Source of the DNA: Rhodospirillaceae bacterium UBA1479
GTDB lineage: Bacteria; Pseudomonadota; Alphaproteobacteria; Rhodospirillales; Casp-alpha2
Direction of reading: 5' to 3'
NCBI GenBank assembly: GCA_002325375.1
Contig: DCRZ01000002.1
Span: forward strand, 248,001-312,000
Length of the DNA: 64,000 bases
In this document: in pieces, positions 33,529 through 40,893 of the stretch
Numbering within the stretch: the stretch's first letter is position 1
Layout of the letters: each line of letters begins with the position of its first letter
The notes under the pieces: generated by a model
Told to the model about the DNA's origin: nothing
The model's database searches: none
Seen by the model: the letters and a program-made list of their open reading frames with translations, nothing else
Program-made: the position numbers and the translations under genes

Positions 33529-33722
33529 TGCCGCTTCCTCCGGTCCCGATAGCGGGTGCCGCGCAGGATACCGACGGCCACGGCGGGGCGGCCCTTCTCC
33601 AACTCGGCGATCGCCAGCTCGATGGACTCGCGCAGATCCCGGTGGCGTTCGACCAGCTCGCGCAGTTGGTCGGGCCGTGTACGTGTCTGTTTGGATCGTG
33701 TTTGTTTCCTGGCGGCGGTCAT
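33525..33722 (-). CDS. Small basic/helical protein, unknown
   Basis: 65 residues from the ATG at 33722 (33725 also possible), overlapping both neighbours by 4 bp or less. Basic N-terminus (RKQTRSKQTRTR), a helical centre (LRELVERHRDLRESIELAIA) and a basic end RYRDRRKRQ. Not recognised; coupling suggests it is made with the Mor-like activator. Confidence 0.6.
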   Translation of the reverse strand: MTAARKQTRSKQTRTRPDQLRELVERHRDLRESIELAIAELEKGRPAVAVGILRGTRYRDRRKRQ

Positions 33723-34063
33723 CACAGCAGCCCCATGTCCTTCAGCTCATGCTCGATGATGTTGCCGGGCGCCAGACCGAGAGCGCGGCGGATCCGTCCG
33801 GCCTTGCCGACAGCCAGGGCGCAGGATCGGTTGTGACGGGCCGCCGCGTCCCGGTATCTGAAATATTCTTCCCGCGTCTTCAGCGGCCGCACGGCCCAGG
33901 CCTGGTTGAGAAACTCCCGAACCGCGCGCCAATGGCGCAGGTGCGCCTTGCGAACAGGAACCGGCAACGACATCCAGCAGCCGCGGCACATCAGATGGTC
34001 ATGAATGATCGGCGTGGCGCAGCCGACGACGGGGCACGGCATGCGGGGCTTGCGGCGGGGCAT
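33722..34063 (-). CDS. Small zinc-finger-like protein, unknown
   Basis: 113 residues. CPVVGCATPIIHDHLMCRGC gives two cysteine pairs with histidines between, a probable zinc knuckle, followed by a basic helical region (RKAHLRHWRAVREFLNQAWA). Starts at the last base of the previous stop. Not recognised. Confidence 0.65.
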   Translation of the reverse strand: MPRRKPRMPCPVVGCATPIIHDHLMCRGCWMSLPVPVRKAHLRHWRAVREFLNQAWAVRPLKTREEYFRYRDAAARHNRSCALAVGKAGRIRRALGLAPGNIIEHELKDMGLL

Positions 34064-34374
34064 CAGTCTTCACCCTCCGGAAAGTGGTGGCGGTACACGT
34101 CGACCTCGGTGATGCCGAGGGCGGCCATGTACTTGATGTCCGTCACGGTGCGGACGCCGTAAGCGATCAGATCCACGCCTTCTTCATCGGTCCCGATCTG
34201 GAACAGAAGGTCGCAGGCGCCGCATTGGTAATAATCCGGATGCTCGACCCCGTTTCCGTCGACGTAGTAGTCGTCGCCGTCATGCAGGCACCGACACCAG
34301 GGGCAGAGAAATGCCTCCGTCGATGTCACGGCGGCCTCGGGCAAGGGCGGGATGTGGTCGAGGATGCTGGTCAT
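34063..34374 (-). CDS. Zinc-ribbon protein, unknown
   Basis: 103 residues from the ATG at 34374, overlapping the HNH gene stop. CPWCRCLHDG and, 25 residues on, QCGACDLLFQ form a C-x2-C/C-x2-C ribbon. The C-terminus is acidic and aromatic. Not recognised; small zinc proteins are common in early phage operons. Confidence 0.65.
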   Translation of the reverse strand: MTSILDHIPPLPEAAVTSTEAFLCPWCRCLHDGDDYYVDGNGVEHPDYYQCGACDLLFQIGTDEEGVDLIAYGVRTVTDIKYMAALGITEVDVYRHHFPEGED

Positions 34375-35006
34375 TTTTTTGCTGCATTCCCCTCGCGGGC
34401 GCGATGCTCCAGTTCCGACACGGCCATGATCGTCGGCTTGAGATCGGCGGGCGCGTCGTCGTATCCGCGCCCGTGTACGCCGTTCAGCCGGGGCAACATG
34501 CCGCGGGGGATCAGCTTCCAGTTCGACGGGTCGGTGTTGGTCTTGTCGCCGTCGAGGCATTTGAGGACCATGTCCTCCGGCACCGGGCCGTTCTTCTGTT
34601 CCCACAGCCAGCGATGCTTGTGGACGTAACGGCGATCGGCGCCCGTGTGCGGGTTGCGCTCGTTGACGCTGATCTCGACGTATCCATCTTTTCTAACCCG
34701 CTCGTGCCCGGCGTACTTGGTGTTGTGCGGGAGCTGCCCCTTCTTGAACCGGGTCCGCGCGCTGTTCGGGTGATAGGGCATGCGCTTGCCCTTGTTGGCC
34801 GGCACGTCGCCCTTCTCGTAGCGGCCGGTGCGGCCGGTCAGCCAGCCCTTGCGCTTACACAGGCCCTTGAAGTTGTCGAGCGAGACATCCTCCCGCCCGT
34901 AGGCCTCGACGAACGCGGCATGCAGATCCCGCCGGGGCATGGCACGCCGCGCCTCGATAAAGGCCAGTTCCTCCGCGCTGTACGGGATATCTTTTATTCT
35001 CTTCAT
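34371..35006 (-). CDS. HNH endonuclease, phage type
   Basis: 211 residues from the ATG at 35006. N-terminal helix-turn-helix-like part (YSAEELAFIEARRAMPRRDL, LDNFKGLCKRKGW) with DNA-binding basic text, then an HNH motif RYVHKHRWLWEQKNGPVPED, LDGDKTNTDPSNWKLIPRG. Similar proteins in phages nick or cut DNA, and some are homing enzymes. It lies within a tightly coupled operon, so it is a resident gene rather than a recent intruder. Confidence 0.83.
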   Translation of the reverse strand: MKRIKDIPYSAEELAFIEARRAMPRRDLHAAFVEAYGREDVSLDNFKGLCKRKGWLTGRTGRYEKGDVPANKGKRMPYHPNSARTRFKKGQLPHNTKYAGHERVRKDGYVEISVNERNPHTGADRRYVHKHRWLWEQKNGPVPEDMVLKCLDGDKTNTDPSNWKLIPRGMLPRLNGVHGRGYDDAPADLKPTIMAVSELEHRAREGNAAKK

Positions 35007-35248
35007 GCTTTTTCCCTCGGCCCCGTGATCATCGGCAGGTGGTTGAGGAAACGGTCGCCGTGATCCGCCACGAGGCGGCAGGCGTCGATGCCGAGGCGCG
35101 CATTGCCGATGATCTTGTCGGCGACACCCACCATGGCGGCCGCGCGCTTGACCTCCTGGTCGATCTGCTCGCCGGACAGGCCCTCCTCGGACAGCCGCTC
35201 CATTTGCGTGAACAGGTGATTGTTGAGATCGGTGAGTCGGTTTTTCAT
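35003..35248 (-). CDS. Small helical phage protein, unknown
   Basis: 81 residues: NRLTDLNNHLFTQMERLSEE, then GEQIDQEVKRAAAMVGVADK and IIGNARLGIDACR. This arrangement recurs in Mu-like prophages, but I know no function. It overlaps the HNH gene by 4 bp. Confidence 0.7.
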   Translation of the reverse strand: MKNRLTDLNNHLFTQMERLSEEGLSGEQIDQEVKRAAAMVGVADKIIGNARLGIDACRLVADHGDRFLNHLPMITGPREKA

Positions 35249-35260
35249 CGTGCGTTCTCC

Positions 35261-35665
35261 CTATTTCGTGACGTGCTTGACGGCCCACATGACCGCTTCC
35301 TCCATCTTGGTCTTGGCGATGGAAAGTTCGCGGCTGGTGCCGATGGTGTCGCAGGCGTCGAGGAAGTTCTGGCCGATGTCCTTGAGCTCGGCCATCTGCG
35401 CCTTCTCCGCGTCGGACAGGACACGGTATTGGTGGCGCATGGTGTTGTTGACGGTGCGGGTGTCGTCGGTGCTGTCGATCTTGTCGGTCATCGGTTTTCC
35501 TTTCGGGATTTCTGGATTTCTGGATTTCGGGATGGCGGCGCGACCGAGGGTCTCGCGGTCGTGCGCCACTTGGTCGGGGAAGTAGTTGCTGTCGAAGTGT
35601 TCGTCGTCATAGGCCTGGGCTTGGCCGGACATCCGGATCGCGGACTCGATTCCGTTGGGTCCCAT
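35261..35665 (-). CDS. Putative Acb2/Tad1-like cyclic-nucleotide sponge with N-terminal extension
   Basis: 134 residues from the ATG at 35665, or 76 from an internal ATG at 35491 that has its own GAAAGG site. The C-terminal part, RHQYRVLSDAEKAQMAELKD, then SRELSIAKTKMEEAVMWAVK, matches my memory of the Acb2/Tad1 hairpin domain (former DUF7681), whose members sequester CBASS or Thoeris signal nucleotides. The N-terminal 58 residues (MGPNGIESAIRMSGQAQAYD) are joined to it through a slippage-prone 8-bp repeat. Functional assignment is by remembered family pattern only. Confidence 0.55.
   Translation of the reverse strand: MGPNGIESAIRMSGQAQAYDDEHFDSNYFPDQVAHDRETLGRAAIPKSRNPEIPKGKPMTDKIDSTDDTRTVNNTMRHQYRVLSDAEKAQMAELKDIGQNFLDACDTIGTSRELSIAKTKMEEAVMWAVKHVTK
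35501..35532. repeat. Four 8-bp tandem repeats before the internal start of the Acb2-like gene
   Basis: Plus strand: TTTCGGGA, TTTCTGGA, TTTCTGGA, TTTCGGGA. The array ends 9 bp above the internal ATG (35489-35491) and borders its ribosome-binding site. Eight is not a multiple of three, so loss or gain of one unit would break the fusion with the upstream reading frame. Confidence 0.85.
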
Positions 35666-35669
35666 CAGA

Positions 35670-35804
35670 TCACCCCTTGGTCAGCCGCTTGAACAAACGG
35701 CGGGCGGCCTCTTTGCAGGTGGGTCTGATCACGAGAAACACGAGCCAGATGGCGGCGCCCAACAGCAGGCCGCCAGTGGTGATGGGTTGGCTCAATAATT
35801 CCAT
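35670..35804 (-). CDS. 44-residue single-pass membrane protein
   Basis: ATG at 35804 preceded by GGAG 9 nt upstream; the frame ends in TGA at 35670-35672, four bases before the next start. Residues 8-27 (TTGGLLLGAAIWLVFLVIRP) form a transmembrane helix; the rest is a basic cytoplasmic tail (KEAARRLFKRLTKG). It fills exactly the gap between two coupled genes. Unknown function. Confidence 0.65.
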   Translation of the reverse strand: MELLSQPITTGGLLLGAAIWLVFLVIRPTCKEAARRLFKRLTKG

Positions 35805-35817
35805 TTTCAAATCTCCT

Positions 35818-36126
35818 TCAGCCGATGGGGCTTGTTAGATCCAGGTCCAGGTCGGCGGACGCGCCGGGGCGCATCCACCAGGCGCTGAGAAGGCAGGCAT
35901 GATCGGTGTCGTAGGCGACGCCGATGCGGTGCTGTCCGGCGACCCGGACGCAAAGCCGGTAGCGGTGGCGGCCGGGCAAGACGAAAGCGGGGCGCATGCG
36001 CTCGATCATCTTTTCGATGATGTTGATATGGGCGCCGTCCATGGGGATCTGGCGTTCGACGACGCGGGTCATGAGATGCAGGTGCATCTGCGCCCGCGCC
36101 TGCTGGCTGCGGTCGGCGGTCGTCAT
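35818..36126 (-). CDS. Small phage protein, unknown
   Basis: 102 residues from the ATG at 36126, overlapping the GemA stop (ATGA). QARAQMHLHLMTRVVERQIP is helical; the second half (GRHRYRLCVRVAGQHRIGVA) is beta-like. Not recognised. It is probably made by reinitiation after GemA. Confidence 0.6.
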   Translation of the reverse strand: MTTADRSQQARAQMHLHLMTRVVERQIPMDGAHINIIEKMIERMRPAFVLPGRHRYRLCVRVAGQHRIGVAYDTDHACLLSAWWMRPGASADLDLDLTSPIG

Positions 36127-36839
36127 GTCTGCGTTTCCTTTGCTGTCTGAAGGCGGGCGCGGATGATCTGGCCCAGATGCGCGATGGCACGGTCGGCGGT
36201 TTCCGGGTCGAGCTGCGTCTGGTCCGCGCGGGCGGCCGTGAAGCCCGCGGCCTGGAGCCAGCCGGCGAGGGCGAAGGTGCTGTCCACCTTGGCCCAGCCG
36301 AGGGCCGCGAGGCGGCGCCACTGGGCCTCCAGCACGCGGGCGCGGGGGTTGTCGCCGCCGCCTGGGATCGACGACCAGTCGACGCCGGCGCCGCCACGGT
36401 CGAGCGGGCGCGCGGCCCAATCCTTCAGGGCCTCGATCACCTTGAACCAATCGCCACGGATCCACTGCAGGGCGGCCTTGCCGGTCTGGCGTTCTCCGAA
36501 GGCCGTGAGAGCCCTCTCAGAGGCGTCCCGGACCACGCCCAGGTGGTAGAGCGAGATCCACAACGCCCGCGCCTTGGCGGCCTCGGGCGAGCCCGCCACC
36601 GCGCGGCGGCCGTCCTTCCGCGCCGGCTTGAACCCCAGGTGCTTGAAGTGGGCCAGCAGGTCGTCGATCTCGGTATAGGTCAACTGCGCCGCCGATGCCG
36701 CGCCGTAGCGGTCGGCGAGCATGTCGCGGTAGGTGCCCTCGGCCAGGGCCAATTGCTTGCGGGCGACGGCGATCTTGGCGTAGAGCGCCTTGCGCCGGGA
36801 GTCCGGGCCGAAGCGCCGACGTTGCGCCGCGGCCGTCAC
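36123..36839 (-). CDS. gemA: GemA-like regulator, Mu gp16 (DUF1018)
   Basis: 238 residues. RRKALYAKIAVARKQLALAE and YRDMLADRYGAASAAQLTYT, then LDDLLAHFK-like text (IDDLLAHFKHLGFKPAR) and the C-terminal KVDSTFALAGWLQAAG, are the Mu GemA signature. In Mu it affects host gyrase-dependent supercoiling and gene expression. It overlaps the genes on both sides. Confidence 0.88.
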   Translation of the reverse strand: MTAAAQRRRFGPDSRRKALYAKIAVARKQLALAEGTYRDMLADRYGAASAAQLTYTEIDDLLAHFKHLGFKPARKDGRRAVAGSPEAAKARALWISLYHLGVVRDASERALTAFGERQTGKAALQWIRGDWFKVIEALKDWAARPLDRGGAGVDWSSIPGGGDNPRARVLEAQWRRLAALGWAKVDSTFALAGWLQAAGFTAARADQTQLDPETADRAIAHLGQIIRARLQTAKETQT

Positions 36840-37303
36840 GATCCCGATCCCTGTACGGACGTGGCCGCGCCGCTGCTGATTGCCAACGGAACCGGCACCA
36901 TTACTTCAAAATATCCGTTGTCGCACGGGCCGGTGATCCCGGAGTCGTCCTGCGCCGGGTCGTGGACGATCTCACCATCGCGTATGATCACGATGTGGTT
37001 GGTACCGTTGCGACTCTCTCCAGAAAGAAGGGCGAAAGTGCCTGGGTTGCAAAGCATCACCGTGTCGAGGATTTTTTGAACCTCAAGATCGCCACCGAAT
37101 AAAACGCGGAAATAGGTCAATCCACGCGCGGCAAGCCACTCTTTCAGCAGGCGGTCAGACTCCTTGTCGCCGCGCCCTTGATCGCAAAAGTGGGGCACCT
37201 CCTTCGGCTCAAGGTCCAAAAGGCAGGCCCATGCCGTCCGGTAGCAGTCACCCCAAACGCCGTTGTCGGGATCGTGTCGGAATATCTGCTTTCTAGGCGT
37301 CAT
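36836..37303 (-). CDS. Papain-like cysteine-peptidase-fold protein
   Basis: 155 residues. GDCYRTAWACLLDL near the start places Cys20 at the head of a helix, as in papain-fold enzymes; NHIVIIRDGEIVHDP gives His103 and Asp115 with the usual strand spacing. Such small phage proteins may be peptidases, amidases or transglutaminase-like, and the target is unknown. Its start overlaps the methyltransferase gene by 11 bp. Confidence 0.55.
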   Translation of the reverse strand: MTPRKQIFRHDPDNGVWGDCYRTAWACLLDLEPKEVPHFCDQGRGDKESDRLLKEWLAARGLTYFRVLFGGDLEVQKILDTVMLCNPGTFALLSGESRNGTNHIVIIRDGEIVHDPAQDDSGITGPCDNGYFEVMVPVPLAISSGAATSVQGSGS

Positions 37304-37973
37304 CGTCGCCCCCTCTGCTGCTGTCTGACGAAAACAAATCCACCTGGTTGCCCCAGCTGTCCCAGCCGGGCCGGCGGGTGCGGGCGAACAGCTCGCAGCG
37401 CGGGCCGGCGGCCAGGCGTTCCAGGCGGCGGACGGCCTGTTCGGGCTTGCGCGAATGCTCGCGCGCGGGCTCCAGGATCAGCTGGCGCACGCCGGCGTCC
37501 AGGCGCACGGGCTTGCCGATCGAGGCCAGCAGGCAGATCTCGGGGTTGGCCCGCGTCCAGTGGCCCTTGCCCAGGGGCGCCAGGGCCGCGCCGATGGCGT
37601 CCCAGTCGCCGGCCGCCAGGGCGTCCTGCAGGCGGGGCAAAAGGTGGGCCTGCGCCCCGAACAAGTCGAACGGCTTGACCCAGGTGAAGGCGACGGTTTT
37701 GTAGGTGAAGCCCCAGGCGTCGAGGATGTCGAACGCCTGGTCGAGGCGCGGGTCGAAGGTCCAGAACGCGACCAGGCTGTCGGGCCGCGCCAGGTCCATG
37801 ACCGGCAGGCGCATGAGGTCGCCGATCGTCATGGTGTCGTAGTCCGGCGCGCGGTCCTGGCCGGCGTCCGACCAGGTATCGAAATCCCACGGCAGGTCGA
37901 CGTGGATCATGGCGTAATGCAGCGGCTTGAGATCGCCCCAGGTCCAGTCCTTGCATTCGGCGGTGCCGTTCAC
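37293..37973 (-). CDS. MT-A70 family N6-adenine DNA methyltransferase
   Basis: 226 residues from a GTG at 37973 that overlaps the preceding stop (GTGA). The catalytic DPPW motif appears as DLPW in MIHVDLPWDFDTWS; RPDSLVAFWTFDPRL, TYKTVAFTWVKP and the EICLLASIGKPVR strand complete the MT-A70 pattern, with REHSRKPEQA near the C-terminus. Probably modifies phage DNA against restriction, together with the Dam-type enzyme at 7563. The Pro-to-Leu change in DPPW occurs in some phage relatives. Confidence 0.85.
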   Translation of the reverse strand: MNGTAECKDWTWGDLKPLHYAMIHVDLPWDFDTWSDAGQDRAPDYDTMTIGDLMRLPVMDLARPDSLVAFWTFDPRLDQAFDILDAWGFTYKTVAFTWVKPFDLFGAQAHLLPRLQDALAAGDWDAIGAALAPLGKGHWTRANPEICLLASIGKPVRLDAGVRQLILEPAREHSRKPEQAVRRLERLAAGPRCELFARTRRPGWDSWGNQVDLFSSDSSRGGDDDA

Positions 37974-38356
37974 GGGCGCGTCTCCTGTTCCCTGTCGCGC
38001 CGGCAGGGGGCGTTGGCCCCGGGGGCCGCCGGGGGCGTCCCCCGGCTTGAATTTGAACGGGGACGCCCCGTGGCCCCGATGAGCGCGTTGCGGTTGACGG
38101 CGGCGACGAGGTCGCGCCAGGTGCCGCCCGAGGCGATGAAGCGGAGCACCAGTTGCTCCGGATCGCGGATGTCCTCGGGCGCCAGGACCTCGACCATCTC
38201 GGCCTTGAGAACTTCGTTGGCGTGGTGCAGGGCGGCCTTGAGAGGCTCCCGCGCGGGCTTGGCACCCGGCACCAGATGGGCGCACGCGACGAGCGCCAGG
38301 TCGAGCAGCGCGGCCCTGACCTGTGTCGGCGTCGTCGTCGCGGGACCCATCATCAT
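37970..38356 (-). CDS. Small phage protein, unknown
   Basis: 128 residues. A helical N-terminal half (QVRAALLDLALVACAHLVPG, PLKAALHHANEVLKAEMVEV) is followed by PEQLVLRFIASGGTWRDLVA and an arginine/proline-rich tail. Not recognised. Its stop overlaps the GTG of the MT-A70 gene, so the methyltransferase probably depends on its translation. Confidence 0.6.
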   Translation of the reverse strand: MMMGPATTTPTQVRAALLDLALVACAHLVPGAKPAREPLKAALHHANEVLKAEMVEVLAPEDIRDPEQLVLRFIASGGTWRDLVAAVNRNALIGATGRPRSNSSRGTPPAAPGANAPCRRDREQETRP

Positions 38357-38362
38357 CGCTCC

Positions 38363-38566
38363 CTAGACCCGTTCTTCCTGGCGGTTGATGGCCTCGGCCA
38401 CCTTGGCGTCGTCGAGCCGTTCCGGTTTGACCTGGCGGTTGACGGCCAGGCCGGCGACTTGCGCGGCGTAGCTGGCAGCACCCTTGGGCGACCGTCCGAG
38501 AACGGTGACGGCGGCGCCGTCCATCAGCGTCACGGCATAGGGAAACAGGCTTTTCGATTTGCTCAT
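38363..38566 (-). CDS. Small phage protein, unknown
   Basis: 67 residues from the ATG at 38566, chosen because GAGGAG lies 8 nt upstream; an ATG at 38572 is too close to it. SLFPYAVTLMDGAAVTVLGR, then AASYAAQVAGLAVNRQVK. Not recognised. Confidence 0.6.
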   Translation of the reverse strand: MSKSKSLFPYAVTLMDGAAVTVLGRSPKGAASYAAQVAGLAVNRQVKPERLDDAKVAEAINRQEERV

Positions 38567-38568
38567 GA

Positions 38569-38790
38569 TCATTGCTCCTCGTCCGTTGGCGCCAGGAACG
38601 GCGCCAGGGTTTCCAGGCCGGCGCGGTAGCCGAGGGACCAAAGCGCCTCGCGCATCAGGTCGGCCGCCGCCCGCCGGGCGCTGTCGGCGCCGGGCACGGC
38701 GTTGGCGGCCAGCGCCGCCGCCCGGTCCGCGAAGTCAAGCTGCGACATCACGCCCGAGGGCCGTCCGGCCAGGGGGAATCCGGTCTTCAT
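38569..38790 (-). CDS. Small helical phage protein, unknown
   Basis: 73 residues: SQLDFADRAAALAANAVPGA, then AADLMREALWSLGYRAGLET. Starts 4 bp inside the preceding gene. Not recognised. Confidence 0.58.
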   Translation of the reverse strand: MKTGFPLAGRPSGVMSQLDFADRAAALAANAVPGADSARRAAADLMREALWSLGYRAGLETLAPFLAPTDEEQ

Positions 38791-39029
38791 GCCGCCCCCC
38801 GGGCGCGCGGGAAGTCGCGCAGAAGGCGGTAGGGCCGGCGCATTTCGATGAACCGCAGGTCGTTGGCGTAGGCGACCAGATCGCGCGCCGTGGTCAACTC
38901 ACCGTTGACGGCGATGGCCGGGCCGCTGTTCGCGACGTCCTCGCCCTGGTGGCGCAGGTAGGTGGCGACCATGGAGACCGTCGCGGGAATCGGTTCTAAT
39001 TGGTTAAAGACGTCAAGGCTCCAGGTCAT
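38787..39029 (-). CDS. Small phage protein, unknown
   Basis: 80 residues from the ATG at 39029, whose T coincides with the first base of the Gam-like stop; a GTG at 39032 is also in frame. VSMVATYLRHQGEDVANSGP and TARDLVAYANDLRFIEMRRP. Not recognised. Confidence 0.58.
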   Translation of the reverse strand: MTWSLDVFNQLEPIPATVSMVATYLRHQGEDVANSGPAIAVNGELTTARDLVAYANDLRFIEMRRPYRLLRDFPRARGAA

Positions 39030-39547
39030 CACGCGGCCACCTTCTCGGCCGCGTCCAGCAGCGCCTTGACCAGCTTCTCACTGTCGTTTTCAACAGGGCG
39101 GACGAATGCGACGTCGTCGTCCTCGGTGACGGTGCAGCCGATTTTCTTGAGGTCGGCAACCGTGAGGTTGGCGAGGGCGTTCTTGTCCGGCGCTTCTGTG
39201 ACCTTCACCAGATCACTGAATCGGCCGGCCAGGTGTTTTCGGATAAGGCGCACGACCTTGCCGGCATCCGTGAACGACACCTTCCCGCGCTGCTTGGCAA
39301 AGCCCATCTTGAAGCCGTGTATCGTGCGGCTCTTGGGCTTCGCGAACAGCTCCGGCGCACCTTCGACCGCATCGCTCAGTTCACGGGCGCTGGCCGCCGT
39401 CTTCTTCAACACCGGCCGGATTTTCCGGAGGTGTTTCTCCCGCAGGGCGGAGACTTCGCGCTCCATCAAATCGACGGCGTCGCCCAGTTCGTCGCGATCC
39501 GTCCTGTGCTTCAGCGCCAAGCGCTCGATCTCGTTCATTGTGGTCAT
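39029..39547 (-). CDS. Host-nuclease inhibitor Gam-like protein
   Basis: 172 residues from the ATG at 39547, close to the 174 of Mu Gam. Helical N-terminus (RDELGDAVDLMEREVSALRE), then a block KSRTIHGFKMGFAKQRGKVS and KNALANLTVADLKKIG, similar in layout to Gam, which coats DNA ends and blocks exonuclease. Its early-operon position agrees. Sequence support is moderate, and another DUF could own it. Confidence 0.55.
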   Translation of the reverse strand: MTTMNEIERLALKHRTDRDELGDAVDLMEREVSALREKHLRKIRPVLKKTAASARELSDAVEGAPELFAKPKSRTIHGFKMGFAKQRGKVSFTDAGKVVRLIRKHLAGRFSDLVKVTEAPDKNALANLTVADLKKIGCTVTEDDDVAFVRPVENDSEKLVKALLDAAEKVAA

Positions 39548-39639
39548 CGTGGATTCCTCACGTTCGGGATGAAAATCAGGCGCCACCAACGCAGCTGCTG
39601 GCGGATCAGGCGGAAGGGGTTGAAACGCGGGCGGGTCAT
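39544..39639 (-). CDS. 31-residue coupled mini-gene, unknown
   Basis: ATG at 39639 overlaps the stop of the preceding gene (ATGA), and its own TGA overlaps the ATG of the Gam-like gene. It encodes MTRPRFNPFRLIRQQLRWWR and 11 more residues, basic and aromatic. It exactly bridges two real genes, the best argument that it is translated, if only to carry ribosomes across. Confidence 0.55.
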   Translation of the reverse strand: MTRPRFNPFRLIRQQLRWWRLIFIPNVRNPR

Positions 39640-39836
39640 GCGCAGCGGTCCTCCGGCTTGCGGGTGAACAGGCCGGCGGCCAGGCGGCGGATTCCCGGGT
39701 GCGGGTCGCGCAGCAGGGGTGCCGCCTTGTTGGCGGCGGCCACGGCCTGGCCCCAGTTCGCCGACCGGCGATGGGTATGGGCGAGGATCCAGGCCTCGCG
39801 CGCGGCGGTTTCCAGGTTTGTCGGGCGATCCGTCAT
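39636..39836 (-). CDS. Small phage protein, unknown
   Basis: 66 residues from the ATG at 39836. LETAAREAWILAHTHRRSAN, then KAAPLLRDPHPGIRRLAAGL. Helical; not recognised. It follows the DnaA-like gene by 2 bp. Confidence 0.58.
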   Translation of the reverse strand: MTDRPTNLETAAREAWILAHTHRRSANWGQAVAAANKAAPLLRDPHPGIRRLAAGLFTRKPEDRCA

Positions 39837-39838
39837 GA

Positions 39839-40597
39839 TCAGGCCTCCAGGTTGCTGTCGTGATCTGAGAGGAAGTTGCGGCAATCGGTGCAGTGTCGAT
39901 GGCCCACCGATGTGCGGGTGAACGTCTTGCGGCACCGCATGCATCTGTCCCGGCATGGATAGGCCGCCGGCGGGGCGGGCGGCGCGGCGGGCGGCGTCGT
40001 TGGTTCCGGCGACTGCAACTCGTAGCCGCTGACGATCATGCGGGCGCACTCGCCGTCGGCGGCGACTTCGATCATCGACCAGGCGCCCTTGGCGGAGACC
40101 AGCAGCTCGACGCCGTGGCCGTCCCGCGTCATGCCCGTGAACGCCGTGCGTTCGCCGAAGGCCTCCAGCAGTGTCCGCCGCAGGGTGTCCGGCTTGCCGG
40201 AGACGCCGGCGCCCATCTCGGTCTTCGCGCGGCGGACGGCCGCCTTGCAGGCCTGGCGCGCGGCCTCTTCAAGGTCATCGGTCGCGGCGCCAGGCGCAGA
40301 GGTGGGCGACGCGGCGATGGCCGATTGCACCTCCTTCACACGGTCGGCGAAATCGGGGTTGATCTCCATCAGTTCACGGATCTTGCGCACCGCGTGCATG
40401 ACGGTGGTGTGGTCGCGGCCGCCGAACATGCGGCCGATTTCCGGGTAGGAGTGTTGGGTCAAGGATGCGGCCATGAACATGGCGACCTGGCGCGGCCGGG
40501 CGATCTGGCGGTTGCGCTGGGCGCCTTCCATGCTGTTACGTGGTATGCCGAAGGACTTCGCGACGTGGCACTTGATCGCCTGAACGGTCGGGGTCAT
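39839..40597 (-). CDS. DnaA domain IV-type DNA-binding protein with C-terminal zinc ribbon
   Basis: 252 residues from the ATG at 40597. Residues 28-75 (RNRQIARPRQVAMFMAASLT, then FGGRDHTTVMHAVRKI) are the DnaA box-binding helix-turn-helix with its RDHTTV signature; there is no AAA+ domain. A middle beta-rich domain (GMTRDGHGVELLVSAKGAW) and a Pro-rich linker lead to CRDRCMRCRKTF/HCTDCRNF, a zinc ribbon. It may recognise DnaA boxes on host or phage DNA, and so could affect target choice or replication; this is inference. Confidence 0.8.
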   Translation of the reverse strand: MTPTVQAIKCHVAKSFGIPRNSMEGAQRNRQIARPRQVAMFMAASLTQHSYPEIGRMFGGRDHTTVMHAVRKIRELMEINPDFADRVKEVQSAIAASPTSAPGAATDDLEEAARQACKAAVRRAKTEMGAGVSGKPDTLRRTLLEAFGERTAFTGMTRDGHGVELLVSAKGAWSMIEVAADGECARMIVSGYELQSPEPTTPPAAPPAPPAAYPCRDRCMRCRKTFTRTSVGHRHCTDCRNFLSDHDSNLEA

Positions 40598-40893
40598 GCC
40601 GCACCTCCCTTCTTCAGAAGCCGGTGACCGATGCCGCCCATGCGCCACATGCGGGCGTGGCGGTAGACCTCGCGGAAGCTCGGGCGGTCCCAGAAATCGA
40701 GAACCTGGATGTCGGCTTCGCGGGCGTCCTTGCGGGATGTGTAGAACGCGACTTCCGGGGTCCGGTCCATGGGGTTGCGGTCGATATGGATCGTGTAATC
40801 CCGGCACCATTTGGACGGGCAGGCGTTGCCGAGGCGGAAGTGGACGTCGGCCATCACCTCGGGCGTCGGGGCCTTGAGGCCGAGCGCGCTCAT
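40594..40893 (-). CDS. Small phage protein, unknown
   Basis: 99 residues from the ATG at 40893. VMADVHFRLGNACPSKWCRD, RNPMDRTPEVAFYTSRKDAR and a C-terminal HARMWRMGGIGHRLLKKG. Mixed alpha/beta with two cysteines; not recognised. Overlaps both neighbours by 4 bp. Confidence 0.6.
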   Translation of the reverse strand: MSALGLKAPTPEVMADVHFRLGNACPSKWCRDYTIHIDRNPMDRTPEVAFYTSRKDAREADIQVLDFWDRPSFREVYRHARMWRMGGIGHRLLKKGGAA

